Shown: positions 7,599 through 15,579 of the stretch, piece after piece | How positions within the stretch are numbered: the stretch's first letter is position 1 | How the letters are laid out: every line of letters begins with the position of its first letter | Source of the DNA: a bacterium 1XD21-70 | Lineage (GTDB): Bacteria > Bacillota > Clostridia > Lachnospirales > Lachnospiraceae | NCBI GenBank assembly: GCA_003669055.1 | Contig: RAYB01000029.1 | Span: 1 to 64,000 of the forward strand | DNA length: 64,000 nt | Direction of reading: 5' to 3' | Translations under genes and position numbers: made by a program | Notes under the pieces: model-generated | What the model was told of the DNA's origin: nothing | The model's database searches: none | Seen by the model: only the letters and a program-made list of their open reading frames with translations

Positions 7599-8975
7599 AT
7601 GGTTTTTAGGATAAAAAGAAGCATGGTTTGGTTACTTGTGGTTTGCAGCCTGGTGTGTGTGCCTTTGGAGTCATTTGCCGCCACGAAGCCGATCAACACA
7701 GTGAGCGTGCGGGTGTCTTCCAAGCTGGAGCCGGGCAAGAGCCTGCCGGAGATCGTGGTCGGCGAAGGCTCGGCTGAGGACGGGGGAGTGGCGGTAAGCT
7801 GCAGCGGCTCCCATTATACGCTGACAGAGGCAGAATGGGTGGATAAAAACAGCAAGGCGGTGCTGCCTTCCGACGAGCCCAGGCTGATGGTGACCCTAGA
7901 GCCGGAGGACGTGAGCGAATATTATTTCCTTGCCAGCTACAAGGCATCCAATGTCAAGGTCAGCGGAGGCAGCTTTGTCTCTGCAAAACGGGACGGGGAT
8001 TCGTTGGTGGTTACCTTGCGCGTCAAACCGGTCAAGGGTGAGTATGACCCGCCGAAGGATGCCTACTGGAATGAGAAGAATTTAGGGGAAGCCCGCTGGG
8101 ATAAGCCGGAAAATGATTCCGGGTATTATGAGCTGCAGCTGTTTTGTGATGAGAAAAGCGTACATAAGGTGGCTAAGACCTCCGGGAAGAGTTACAACTT
8201 CTATCCCTACATGACCAAAGAAGGGGAATATACTTTTAAGGTGCGTACCATCCCGGGGACGGATTCCCAGAACAAATACGGCAAAAAGAGCGACTGGGTG
8301 GAGTCCGGGGAACTGGAGATTACGGACCGCTATGTGTCGGACGGCAAAGGGCAGCAGTCAAGCGACGCCTCTGTGGTAAAAGGCACGAAAGACCCTGTGG
8401 GCTGGTTTAAGGACGGGGACCGCTGGGGATACCGTTACCCGGATGGCAACCTGTTAAGGGACGGCTGGTCGGAGATCGACGGGCTGTGGTACTATTTTAA
8501 TGAGGACGGGGTGATGGCCACAGGCTGGAGGCAGGACGGAAACCAGAGATATTACCTGTACGACAACGGCCAGATGGCAGTCGGCTGGTCGAAAATCGGC
8601 AATGCCTGGTATTATTTCCGCCCGGAGGCTGAGGGGGCAATGCCAAAAGGGACGATGGTTTCTCCTGGATGGCGGGTGATTGGGCCCTACTATTTTTACT
8701 TTAACGAGGACGGGAGCATGTATACGGGCTGGCTGAAGGAGAAAGGCAAGACGTATTACTTAAATACCGTAGAAAACAGCCTCCAGGGAGCGATGTTCAC
8801 GGGATGGATCCGCAGGGACGAGAAGGCCTACTTTGCAGATTCCAACGGGGAACTGCTGGAGGGCTGGAACCAGATCGACGGGAACTGGTACTACTTCTAT
8901 CCTGGTTCCGGGGAGATGGCATGCAATACCCAGGTTGACGGGTTCCCTATTGACTCTGACGGGATCTGGAGATGA
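7599..8975 (+). CDS. Secreted cell-wall-binding repeat protein
   Basis: The 458-residue product starts with a signal peptide (basic FRIKRS, hydrophobic VWLLVVCSLVCV, likely cleavage after SFA-A near residue 27). Residues 30-260 form a beta-rich region of two domains, the second (from EARWDKPENDSGYYELQL) resembling a fibronectin-type fold. Residues 265-458 hold about seven aromatic cell-wall-binding repeats of the type GW...WYYF-DG-M. Such repeats bind choline or wall polysaccharide. AGGAGG lies 6 bases before the ATG. Placed in a SigD-driven flagellar operon with a paralogue next door, it may act on the wall around the motor or be a surface protein co-produced with flagella. Confidence 0.8.
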   Translation: MVFRIKRSMVWLLVVCSLVCVPLESFAATKPINTVSVRVSSKLEPGKSLPEIVVGEGSAEDGGVAVSCSGSHYTLTEAEWVDKNSKAVLPSDEPRLMVTLEPEDVSEYYFLASYKASNVKVSGGSFVSAKRDGDSLVVTLRVKPVKGEYDPPKDAYWNEKNLGEARWDKPENDSGYYELQLFCDEKSVHKVAKTSGKSYNFYPYMTKEGEYTFKVRTIPGTDSQNKYGKKSDWVESGELEITDRYVSDGKGQQSSDASVVKGTKDPVGWFKDGDRWGYRYPDGNLLRDGWSEIDGLWYYFNEDGVMATGWRQDGNQRYYLYDNGQMAVGWSKIGNAWYYFRPEAEGAMPKGTMVSPGWRVIGPYYFYFNEDGSMYTGWLKEKGKTYYLNTVENSLQGAMFTGWIRRDEKAYFADSNGELLEGWNQIDGNWYYFYPGSGEMACNTQVDGFPIDSDGIWR

Positions 8976-9008
8976 CGCCCCCGGGCAGAGGGAAAGGACA
9001 GATGGAAA

Positions 9009-10313
9009 ATGCAAAAGGTTAGGACAGCTGGCTGCAAGAGGGCAGCGGCAAGGCTTGGTGCATGCCTGATGGCGGCGGTGCTTTTTTCAGGCATCGGCAC
9101 AGGCCGGGGGGCGGTAAGCTACGGGGCGGATTCCAGTGTGGTGGAGAGTTTGACTGTCACGCTGAAATCTACGTTCGGGGAGCCGGAGGAGATCCTGGAG
9201 CCGGAGATCAGCATCAATGGGAAGGGATGTACGCTGGGAGATGTCCAGTTCCGGACAGATTACGACAGATGGAAGCCCGGCAAAAAGGTGCGGGTGGAGA
9301 TCACGGTGAATGCCGACGAAGGGAAGGTATTCCCGGTTTCCTTAAACCGCTCCAAATGCAAGGTGCAAGGGGCGGATTTTGTGTCGGCCAAAGCCCTGGA
9401 TGACAATACGCTCCAGGTGAAGGTGGATTATAAGCCGGTGGCGGTTCTGGGGGATACCACGGAGGCCGGCTGGAGTTCGTCGCGCAGGCGTGCGGTCTGG
9501 AAGGCGGTGGAATATGCCCCGGGATATTCCCTGGTGTTGTACGGGGACAACAAGGTCATCAAGCGGATTACTGTGGACGGAACGAATTCCTGCAACCTGA
9601 CGGAATATATAGATGATGTGGATAAGACTTATTACTATGAGGTCAAAGCGATCCCGATTACCTCGGAAGAGAAGAAATATCTGAAAGAGGGTTCTTTTAT
9701 TACTTCCTCGGATCAGGAATTTGATGCGGAGGACTGGGAGAACTGGAATGATAACAGCGGCGGGAGTGCCGGCACCAGCAGTTTGCCGGGGAGTGCCTCG
9801 GGCAGCGGGGCAGGTCCGGGGAACGGGGCAAATGACGGCGGTGCGATCCGGGGGAACAATTATATCCTGCCGGACGGGCGGGCGGCTGCAAATACCTGGA
9901 AGAAGATTTCCAGCCAGTGGTATTATTTTGACCAGAACGGGAATATGGCGAGAGGCTGGCAGAATATTGGCGGTTTCTGGTATTATATGGACGGCAACGG
10001 CGTGATGCAGACGGGCTGGGTGAATCCGTCGGGGGATTCCTGGTATTATTTGGGCAATAACGGGGACATGAGTACCGGATGGATCCAGCCGCGCCAGGGA
10101 GAGTGGTATTATCTTGACGGTTCCGGGCTGATGCAGCGATATTGGGTGCAGGTGAACGGCAAGTGGTATTTTATGGATCAGAGCGGCCGGATGCTGACCG
10201 GATGGATTACGGTTGGGGAGAAGAATTATTTCTTATACAGTGACGGCAGCATGGCAGCAAACACTACGGTCAGCGGAAGAACCCTAGGAGCCGACGGGGC
10301 AGAGGTACGGTAA
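9009..10313 (+). CDS. Secreted cell-wall-binding repeat protein, paralogue of the previous gene
   Basis: The 434-residue product repeats the layout of its neighbour. It has a signal peptide in residues 1-36 (LGACLMAAVLFSGIGTG core), a beta-rich N-terminal half including a SRRRAVWKAVEYAPGYSLVL segment, then a Gly/Ser/Ala linker (residues 245-280), then about six cell-wall-binding repeats (WYYFDQNGNMARGW type). The ribosome binding site GGAAAGGA precedes the ATG; an ATG at 9002 in another frame stops after six codons. The pair probably arose by duplication. No catalytic domain is visible in either, so a structural or adaptor role is more likely than an enzymatic one. Confidence 0.8.
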   Translation: MQKVRTAGCKRAAARLGACLMAAVLFSGIGTGRGAVSYGADSSVVESLTVTLKSTFGEPEEILEPEISINGKGCTLGDVQFRTDYDRWKPGKKVRVEITVNADEGKVFPVSLNRSKCKVQGADFVSAKALDDNTLQVKVDYKPVAVLGDTTEAGWSSSRRRAVWKAVEYAPGYSLVLYGDNKVIKRITVDGTNSCNLTEYIDDVDKTYYYEVKAIPITSEEKKYLKEGSFITSSDQEFDAEDWENWNDNSGGSAGTSSLPGSASGSGAGPGNGANDGGAIRGNNYILPDGRAAANTWKKISSQWYYFDQNGNMARGWQNIGGFWYYMDGNGVMQTGWVNPSGDSWYYLGNNGDMSTGWIQPRQGEWYYLDGSGLMQRYWVQVNGKWYFMDQSGRMLTGWITVGEKNYFLYSDGSMAANTTVSGRTLGADGAEVR

Positions 10314-10344
10314 CAATTATCAAAAAGAAAGAGGAACAGATATC

Positions 10345-11148
10345 ATGGGATTGGTAACATCAGCAGCAGCTCTGAACACACAGGACACACAGAATGTATA
10401 TACGGCGATGGCTCAGCCGGCGATGGCCGGTGAGAGTTTCCGGACGGTGTTCAAGAATACGGTTCAGGGTGCTCCGGAAAGCATGGATGCGATATTTGAG
10501 GAGGCGGCCGCACGGTATGGCGTACCTCTGAACCTGGTCAAGGCAGTGGCAAAGGCAGAATCCGATTTTAATACCAACGTGGTTTCCAAGGCAGGGGCGA
10601 TCGGGGTGATGCAGCTTATGCCAGGGACTGCCCGTTCGCTTGGGGTTTCGGATCCTTATGATGCGAGGCAGAATATAATGGGCGGCACGAAATACCTGCG
10701 GGAAAATTTAGACAGGTTTGGAGGGGATATCAGCCTGGCTCTGGCTGCTTATAATGCAGGCCCTAACAGTGTACAGAAATATGGCGGCATTCCGCCATAT
10801 AAAGAAACCCAGAATTATGTCAAGAAGGTTATTTCCTATATGAATGGCACCCCGCTTTATGCAGGAAAGATGGTAAGCGGCAGTACAGGGCAGCTTTCGG
10901 GTCTTTATGGCTCTTCCTATAGCCCATTGGCAGGCCTTTCGGGCTTTTCCTATAATCCTTACAGTTCCCTGGCGGGTCTTTATGGCGCGTCTTCAGGAAG
11001 TGCGGAGGCGCTGGGGCTTATGGGAACCGTATCGGAGGATGGGGATACCATAACCATGGACAAAGCAAGCTATGCCAGCCTGATTCAGATCCTGCGCCTG
11101 CAGATGATGATGAATGCCAGCAGGGAAGTAGGCACGATTACATTATAG
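10345..11148 (+). CDS. Lytic transglycosylase (SLT domain) in the flagellar operon
   Basis: The enzyme cleaves the glycan strands of peptidoglycan, here probably to open the wall for the flagellar rod. Residues 46-165 form an SLT domain with the catalytic glutamate at about residue 72 (KAVAKAESDF), then the GVMQLMPGTA and AAYNAGP signatures. There is no signal peptide, so it may leave through the flagellar export system as FlgJ-type muramidases do. Residues 175-220 are Ser/Gly/Tyr-rich with repeated LAGL-YG-S units. The gene lies 31 bases after the second wall-binding gene and 18 before the PilZ gene. Confidence 0.85.
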   Translation: MGLVTSAAALNTQDTQNVYTAMAQPAMAGESFRTVFKNTVQGAPESMDAIFEEAAARYGVPLNLVKAVAKAESDFNTNVVSKAGAIGVMQLMPGTARSLGVSDPYDARQNIMGGTKYLRENLDRFGGDISLALAAYNAGPNSVQKYGGIPPYKETQNYVKKVISYMNGTPLYAGKMVSGSTGQLSGLYGSSYSPLAGLSGFSYNPYSSLAGLYGASSGSAEALGLMGTVSEDGDTITMDKASYASLIQILRLQMMMNASREVGTITL

Positions 11149-11166
11149 GGAGGGTAAGCGTACATC

Positions 11167-11790
11167 ATGAAACTGAAGGACTGTGACAGCTGCCTGGTAT
11201 ACGGGACAGACAATAAACCGCTGTCCAAGGCCAGGGTAGAAATTGGCAGTGAAAAGGGAATCCGGATGTTTTTTCAGAATCGGAAACTGCGCAGTGTCCG
11301 GATAAAGACGATTGTGGATTTTTATGACCGCTCGAACGGCGTGGTGCGAAGCCGCTGTGAATTGGTGATCCAGAGAAATGATAAGTCGGGCAAGATCAAT
11401 GAACCATGGATGGCGGTATGTGATATCCTTGAAATCTATGAGGTGTACCAGAGGCAAAAGGATCTGCGGATTGAAGTAAACCTGCACACGGAATTTAAGA
11501 CGGAGAAGGGCTGGTATTTTTTGGGGAAGATCTTAAATATCAGTGCAGGAGGCATTTTTTTGGTGACTCCCCAGGTGCTCAAAAGGAATGAACGTTTTAC
11601 ATTTAAACATAATTTTGGGCGGGAGGAGTATGAGATTGGGGCGAGGGTTCTGCGGGCAGCAGGCCTGGTGGAAGGGGATTTCGGCTATGGCTGCCAGTTT
11701 GTAGGGATTTCCTCGGATGCAGAGGCGGCGATCCGGAAGTTTGTTTTTACACAGCAGGTAAAAAAACAAAACAGTAAGGGAAGAGGTTGA
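11167..11790 (+). CDS. PilZ-domain protein, probable c-di-GMP receptor
   Basis: PilZ proteins bind cyclic di-GMP and often slow the flagellar motor (YcgR type). The 207-residue product has a C-terminal PilZ domain from about residue 95. The arginine motif appears as RQKDLR and the second motif as NISAGG, where the usual aspartate of DxSxxG is an asparagine. The N-terminal 90 residues are a beta-rich domain of uncertain type and may be a YcgR-N-like flagellar brake module. The stop is 1 base before the start of the following glycosyltransferase gene, so the two are co-translated. Confidence 0.78.
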   Translation: MKLKDCDSCLVYGTDNKPLSKARVEIGSEKGIRMFFQNRKLRSVRIKTIVDFYDRSNGVVRSRCELVIQRNDKSGKINEPWMAVCDILEIYEVYQRQKDLRIEVNLHTEFKTEKGWYFLGKILNISAGGIFLVTPQVLKRNERFTFKHNFGREEYEIGARVLRAAGLVEGDFGYGCQFVGISSDAEAAIRKFVFTQQVKKQNSKGRG

Positions 11791-11791
11791 C

Positions 11792-12871
11792 GTGAAAATA
11801 AATCTGGTAATGATTGTAAAAAATGAGGAACGGTCTCTGGAACGTTGCCTGCGCACGGTGGATAACCTGGTAGACGAAGTGATCGTGGTGGATACGGGCT
11901 CCACGGATAAAACGGTGGAGATTGCCAAAGGTATGGGGGCGAAGGTGTATTCCTTTGCCTGGGTAGATGATTTTTCTGCCGCCCGCAATTTTGCGTTGGA
12001 CCAGTCGGATGCAGATTGGAACCTGGTACTTGACGGGGATGAATATCTCCGGGCTGTTACCAGGGAGAAGTTAGAGGAGATGCTCCAGGCCAGGAAGGGG
12101 ATGTGGCTGGGCTGCATCACAAGATACGATTCTTTCCGTAATGAGGAAGGGATCAGTGTCAGTACGGCTGTACTTCCAAGGCTGCTTCCAAGAGAAGTCC
12201 GTTATGAAGGGAAGATCCATGAGCAGCCGGAAGGGGAATACCTCTGTTATGCCGTGCCTCTGCAGGCAGACCATGACGGTTACCTCTATTCAGATAAAGG
12301 GGAGAGGAACCTTCCCTATCTGGAACAGGCGGTGGCTGAGCATCCGGGCGATGGGTATTATTTGTTCCAGCTGGCTTCTACCCTGCGCAATTTAAAGCGC
12401 CATGAGGAGAGTCTGCCCTATTTCCGTGAATTTTACCGCCTGACAGGCAGGGAGGACGGCTACCGGGCAGGAGGGGTAGTGCTTTATCTGTATACATTGC
12501 TGGATTTATCCACGCCAGAGCACTTGGACGAGGCCGCGGCAATTATTGAGAAGGAGGAGCCTGCCTTGGGCGGATGGTCTGATTTCTGCTTTGTATGCGG
12601 GCTTTTCTACATGAAGCGTGTTCTCTCGGATGCAGGGCGTTATATTGACCTGCTCCCGAACATTGAGAAATGCTATTTAAAATGCCTGGAATTAGGGGAG
12701 CAGCCAGAGGCCGGGGGCGTCGTGGGAACCGGTTCTTTCCGGGCGGCATACAACTTAGGGGCTTGGTATGAGGTATCAGGCCAGATGGACCGTGCCGCAC
12801 GTGCCTACCTGATGTCGGCACAGGAGGGTTATGCACCTGCGGTGAAACGCCTGAAGCGTGAATGGCACTAA
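11792..12871 (+). CDS. Family 2 glycosyltransferase with TPR-like tail
   Basis: The 359-residue product begins with a GT-A fold of family 2: MIVKNEE, VVDTGSTDKTVE and the metal/nucleotide-sugar motif LDGDEYL near residue 84. Residues 190-359 are helical with TPR-like pairs, including a final YEVSGQMDRAARAYLMSAQ unit. It starts with GTG at 11792 behind AAGAGG. Two relatives flank the major flagellin gene on its other side, so flagellin O-glycosylation is the likely role, though acceptor and sugar cannot be read from the sequence. It is the last gene of the SigD-type operon. Confidence 0.8.
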   Translation: MKINLVMIVKNEERSLERCLRTVDNLVDEVIVVDTGSTDKTVEIAKGMGAKVYSFAWVDDFSAARNFALDQSDADWNLVLDGDEYLRAVTREKLEEMLQARKGMWLGCITRYDSFRNEEGISVSTAVLPRLLPREVRYEGKIHEQPEGEYLCYAVPLQADHDGYLYSDKGERNLPYLEQAVAEHPGDGYYLFQLASTLRNLKRHEESLPYFREFYRLTGREDGYRAGGVVLYLYTLLDLSTPEHLDEAAAIIEKEEPALGGWSDFCFVCGLFYMKRVLSDAGRYIDLLPNIEKCYLKCLELGEQPEAGGVVGTGSFRAAYNLGAWYEVSGQMDRAARAYLMSAQEGYAPAVKRLKREWH

Positions 12872-12930
12872 TACGGGAAACGTCAAATGTGAGAAATAAG
12901 TGAAATCTGAAAAAATTGGCTATCCACCCT

Positions 12931-12957
12931 TATCAAAGCCCGAAATCCTGCCGATAT
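12931..12957 (+). promoter_or_regulatory. SigD-type promoter before the minor flagellin gene
   Basis: A perfect GCCGATAT lies at 12950-12957, about 90 bases before the flagellin ATG. The -35 box at the matching distance (TATCAAAG) is weak, so this promoter should be weaker than that of the major flagellin gene. Confidence 0.6.
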
Positions 12958-13047
12958 TATAACCATCAGACGAAAACAGAATGGAAACGGCCCTGGATGG
13001 CAGGGAGTGTCAGATAAGACCGTATTGATGGAAGGTGGTTAGCGAAT

Positions 13048-13902
13048 ATGGTTATACAGAACAATATAGCAGGATTTAATGCTTCCAGGAATAAGGGGAT
13101 CACAGAGGGCAAGATGAGGAAGTCCTTGGAGAAGCTTTCCTCCGGGTACCGCATCAACCGGGCAGGGGATGATGCAGCGGGGTTAGCGATCTCAGAGTGG
13201 ATGAGGAATCAGATTACGGCTTTAGACCAGGCCATGCGGAATGTGAATGACGGGATCAGTATGACATCCACCGGGGATGGCGCTCTGACAGAGGTGCATG
13301 CCATGTTGGAGAGGATGAAGACATTGGCAATTCAGTCTGCGAACGGTACTTATACGACATTGGCGCGGGAAAACCTGGATGCAGAACGGATGCAGCTTCT
13401 GGATGAGATTGACCGTATCGGGGAGATGTCGGATTTTGATGAGATTCCCCTGTTTGATTCTGCGAAGGAAAAGCCGAACGGTGCGCCGTTTGTCCCGCCG
13501 GAGCAGAAAGACGAGATTACACTACAGATCGGAGCTTCCGTGAAGGAAACCCTGGATGTACCCCGCTATTATATGAGCAGCAATGCATTGCTGCTGAACG
13601 AGACTGATTTTACGAGTTTGGATGCAGCAAATGAATCTGTGACCATCATTGACAATGCGATTGAGGCAGTGGCAGATATCAGGGCAGATTTCGGTGCCGC
13701 ACAGAACCATTTAGAGCATACCCATAATAACTTGAGTGTTACTTCGGAGAATATGACGGCGGCAGAGAGCCAGATCCGGGATACCAATGTGGCGGAGGAA
13801 TTTACACTATACACCAAGGATAACATTGTGTATCAGTCCTCCAATTCCATGGTGGCGCAGGCAAATTCGATTCCGGGTATGATTTTGCAATTATTACAGT
13901 AA
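13048..13902 (+). CDS. Minor flagellin, D0/D1 only
   Basis: The 284-residue product carries both flagellin ends: an N-terminal MVIQNNIAGFNASRN with LEKLSSGYRINRAGDDAAGLAIS, and a C-terminal helix ending QANSIPGMILQLLQ. The central region (residues 140-205) is short, so no large surface domain is exposed. It differs from the major flagellin at usually fixed D0 positions (AISEWMRN, RDTNVAEEFTLY). The TLR5-contact type segment LERMKTLAIQSANG is present. It may be a basal or minor filament subunit, or a diverging copy. A hairpin terminator follows, so it is transcribed separately from the major gene. Confidence 0.88.
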   Translation: MVIQNNIAGFNASRNKGITEGKMRKSLEKLSSGYRINRAGDDAAGLAISEWMRNQITALDQAMRNVNDGISMTSTGDGALTEVHAMLERMKTLAIQSANGTYTTLARENLDAERMQLLDEIDRIGEMSDFDEIPLFDSAKEKPNGAPFVPPEQKDEITLQIGASVKETLDVPRYYMSSNALLLNETDFTSLDAANESVTIIDNAIEAVADIRADFGAAQNHLEHTHNNLSVTSENMTAAESQIRDTNVAEEFTLYTKDNIVYQSSNSMVAQANSIPGMILQLLQ

Positions 13903-13915
13903 AAGAGAAGAATGG

Positions 13916-13955
13916 CCGGTCAGGTATATCAAGGGATATGCTTGGCCGGTTTTGT
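13916..13955 (+). terminator. Terminator of the minor flagellin gene
   Basis: Arms 13916-13930 and 13935-13949 pair over 15 positions, with a few G-T wobbles, around a 4-base loop and are followed by TTTTGTT, a rho-independent terminator pattern. Confidence 0.8.
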
Positions 13956-14177
13956 TATGCTGGTTATTAATTTTCTTGATAAAGACGGTGGCATATGATG
14001 ATAATATTGCCAAAGCAAAGGTTTCTGCGGCCAGGTTCATCGATGGGCAAGGCCGCTTCTGCAGCAGTGCTGCGTCTGAGAGTTCTCATCTTTCTATCTG
14101 AAATCCTGCTTTTAAATCCATATAATAAAAAAGAAAAGCAGGAGGGGCAAAAAAGTTAAAAAATTTTCTGGCTTCTC
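13956..14177. other. Non-coding spacer between the two flagellin genes
   Basis: No supported gene is present. It contains a perfect 10-bp inverted repeat (14104-14113 with 14134-14143, TCCTGCTTTT and its complement) without a T run on either side, and several AT-rich stretches. It leads into the SigD-type promoter of the major flagellin gene. Confidence 0.6.
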
Positions 14178-14204
14178 TTATGGTTTTTGGTATTACGACG
14201 ATAT
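14178..14204 (+). promoter_or_regulatory. SigD-type promoter of the major flagellin gene
   Basis: TTATGGTT, 11 bases and GACGATAT match the sites found before the other motility units, with one change in the -10 box. The expected transcript starts near 14211, giving an unusually long leader of about 130 bases before the ATG at 14342. Confidence 0.72.
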
Positions 14205-14238
14205 ATAAAATTGTAAAGTGAACGATTTCATTAAGGTC

Positions 14239-14289
14239 AGGAATTTTACAATATTCTCCGGTGCAAGGGCCCGCGCGGGAGAAATTCCT
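14239..14289 (+). promoter_or_regulatory. Structured flagellin leader, possible CsrA target
   Basis: AGGAAT at 14239-14244 pairs with ATTCCT at 14284-14289 and TTCTCC at 14254-14259 pairs with GGAGAA at 14278-14283, giving a two-part hairpin in the 5' leader. Downstream, the ribosome binding site region (ATGGAATAGGAGGA, 14321-14334) is rich in GGA. CsrA binds GGA in hairpins and over the ribosome binding site of flagellin mRNA in Bacillus, and csrA and fliW are in this window. The assignment is inferred, not shown. Confidence 0.5.
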
Positions 14290-14341
14290 GGGGACAGGGA
14301 AGTTCCCGGGGGCAGTGATCATGGAATAGGAGGAAATATTT

Positions 14342-15400
14342 ATGATTATTCAACACAACATAGCAGCGATCAACTCTTACAGAAACTTAGGCGTAAACCA
14401 GAGCGGATTGAATAAGAACTTAGAGAAGCTGTCTTCCGGTTACAAGATCAACCGTGCCGGTGACGACGCGGCAGGCCTGGCGATTTCCGAGAGCATGAGA
14501 TCCCAGATCAATGGTTTGAACCAGGCAGCAAAGAACGCACAGGATGCTATCGGTTTGATCCAGACAGCAGAAGGTGCTTTGACTGAGGTTCACTCCATGC
14601 TGCAGCGTCTTACCACCCTGGCTTCCCAGTCTGCAAACGGTACCTACAATACCGTAGCAAGGGGCAACCTGCAGAGCGAGGTTGAGGAGTTGTTGAAGGA
14701 AATCGACCGTATCGCGAACAACACCGACTTCAACGGCATTAAGCCTCTGGCAGCTACGAACGGTGCAGGCAAGATGACCTTCCAGATCGGCCCGAGTTCT
14801 GCTGAAACCATTACGGTGAACAGCCAGGCTATGACGGCAAGCGGTATCCAGGCTGCTATTTGGAAAGATGTCGCAGATAGAGGCGCTACTGCCAACTATA
14901 AGGTTGGTAATAATAAGCAGGCTGATGCGGCGATTTTGACTGGTACTGCGAATTCTGAAGACTACCTTAAAGATGACGGAACAATCGGTGATGTATATAA
15001 AACAGATATTACAAATGCAGAGAGTATGGCGTTAAAGAACCCGAAGGGTGAGGACATGGCTAAGGCTAAGGTTTCATCTGCCCTGCTGCCGACCATGAAC
15101 ATCTCCGGTACCAGCACCGTTGTTGCTAACGCAGCTATCGACACCATCAATGCTGCAATCAATGCTGTTTCCAGCTACCGTGCAAAACTCGGTGCTGCCC
15201 AGAACAGGCTTGAGCACACCGTGAACAACCTGAAGGTAACTTCTGAGAACATCACCTCTGCTGAGAGCCGTATCCGTGATACCGATATGGCTGACGAGAT
15301 TACGGCGTTCACGAAGAATAACATTCTTCTGCAGGCTTCCCAGTCCATGCTGGCGCAGTCCAACTCCGTACCGCAGAGCATCTTGAGCCTGCTGCAGTAA
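14342..15400 (+). CDS. fliC: Major flagellin
   Basis: This is the main filament subunit. The 352-residue product has complete D0/D1 ends: MIIQHNIAAINSYRN, LEKLSSGYKINRAGDD, LQRLTTLASQSANGTYNT and the C-terminal LAQSNSVPQSILSLLQ. The TLR5-contact positions (LQR, the following Leu, and a Glu in EVEELLKEID) are kept. The variable domain covers residues 150-265. The conserved ends use a narrow set of C-ending codons, typical of very high expression, while bases from about 14860 to 15070 are more AT-rich with mixed codons. AGGAGG lies 8 bases before the ATG. Regulation is likely by SigD and by CsrA/FliW. Confidence 0.95.
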   Translation: MIIQHNIAAINSYRNLGVNQSGLNKNLEKLSSGYKINRAGDDAAGLAISESMRSQINGLNQAAKNAQDAIGLIQTAEGALTEVHSMLQRLTTLASQSANGTYNTVARGNLQSEVEELLKEIDRIANNTDFNGIKPLAATNGAGKMTFQIGPSSAETITVNSQAMTASGIQAAIWKDVADRGATANYKVGNNKQADAAILTGTANSEDYLKDDGTIGDVYKTDITNAESMALKNPKGEDMAKAKVSSALLPTMNISGTSTVVANAAIDTINAAINAVSSYRAKLGAAQNRLEHTVNNLKVTSENITSAESRIRDTDMADEITAFTKNNILLQASQSMLAQSNSVPQSILSLLQ

Positions 15401-15464
15401 TAGCGGCTTAAGGCAGCTGTGATTGATTTCCGGTTATAGCCGGTGATATGTAGTAAAAATGATG

Positions 15465-15500
15465 CTCCGGCAGATACGTGATCGGCGGATTCTGCCGGAG
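15465..15500 (+). other. Perfect 10-bp hairpin after the major flagellin gene
   Basis: CTCCGGCAGA (15465-15474) and TCTGCCGGAG (15491-15500) are perfect complements with a 16-base loop. There is no T run directly after it. It precedes the clear terminator at 15508-15548 and may stabilise the 3' end of the abundant flagellin mRNA. Confidence 0.55.
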
Positions 15501-15507
15501 GTAAAGG

Positions 15508-15548
15508 AAAAGCCATTTTCAGCAGAAAGGCCGGAAAATGGCTTTTTT
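15508..15548 (+). terminator. Terminator of the major flagellin gene
   Basis: AAAAGCCATTTTC (15508-15520) pairs with GAAAATGGCTTTT (from 15534) and runs into six T residues, a strong rho-independent terminator. Confidence 0.88.
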
Positions 15549-15579
15549 ATGTTGCATCCGAAAGGAGGACTGGTTTGGC

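Noticed and set aside
8973-10313. Repeated aromatic wall-binding units as a DNA repeat array or CRISPR
   Set aside because: The repetition is at protein level (GW...WYYF), not exact at DNA level, and there are no spaced identical repeats.
14104-14143. 10-bp inverted repeat between the flagellin genes as a terminator
   Set aside because: No T run on either strand; the minor flagellin gene already has a clear terminator at 13916.
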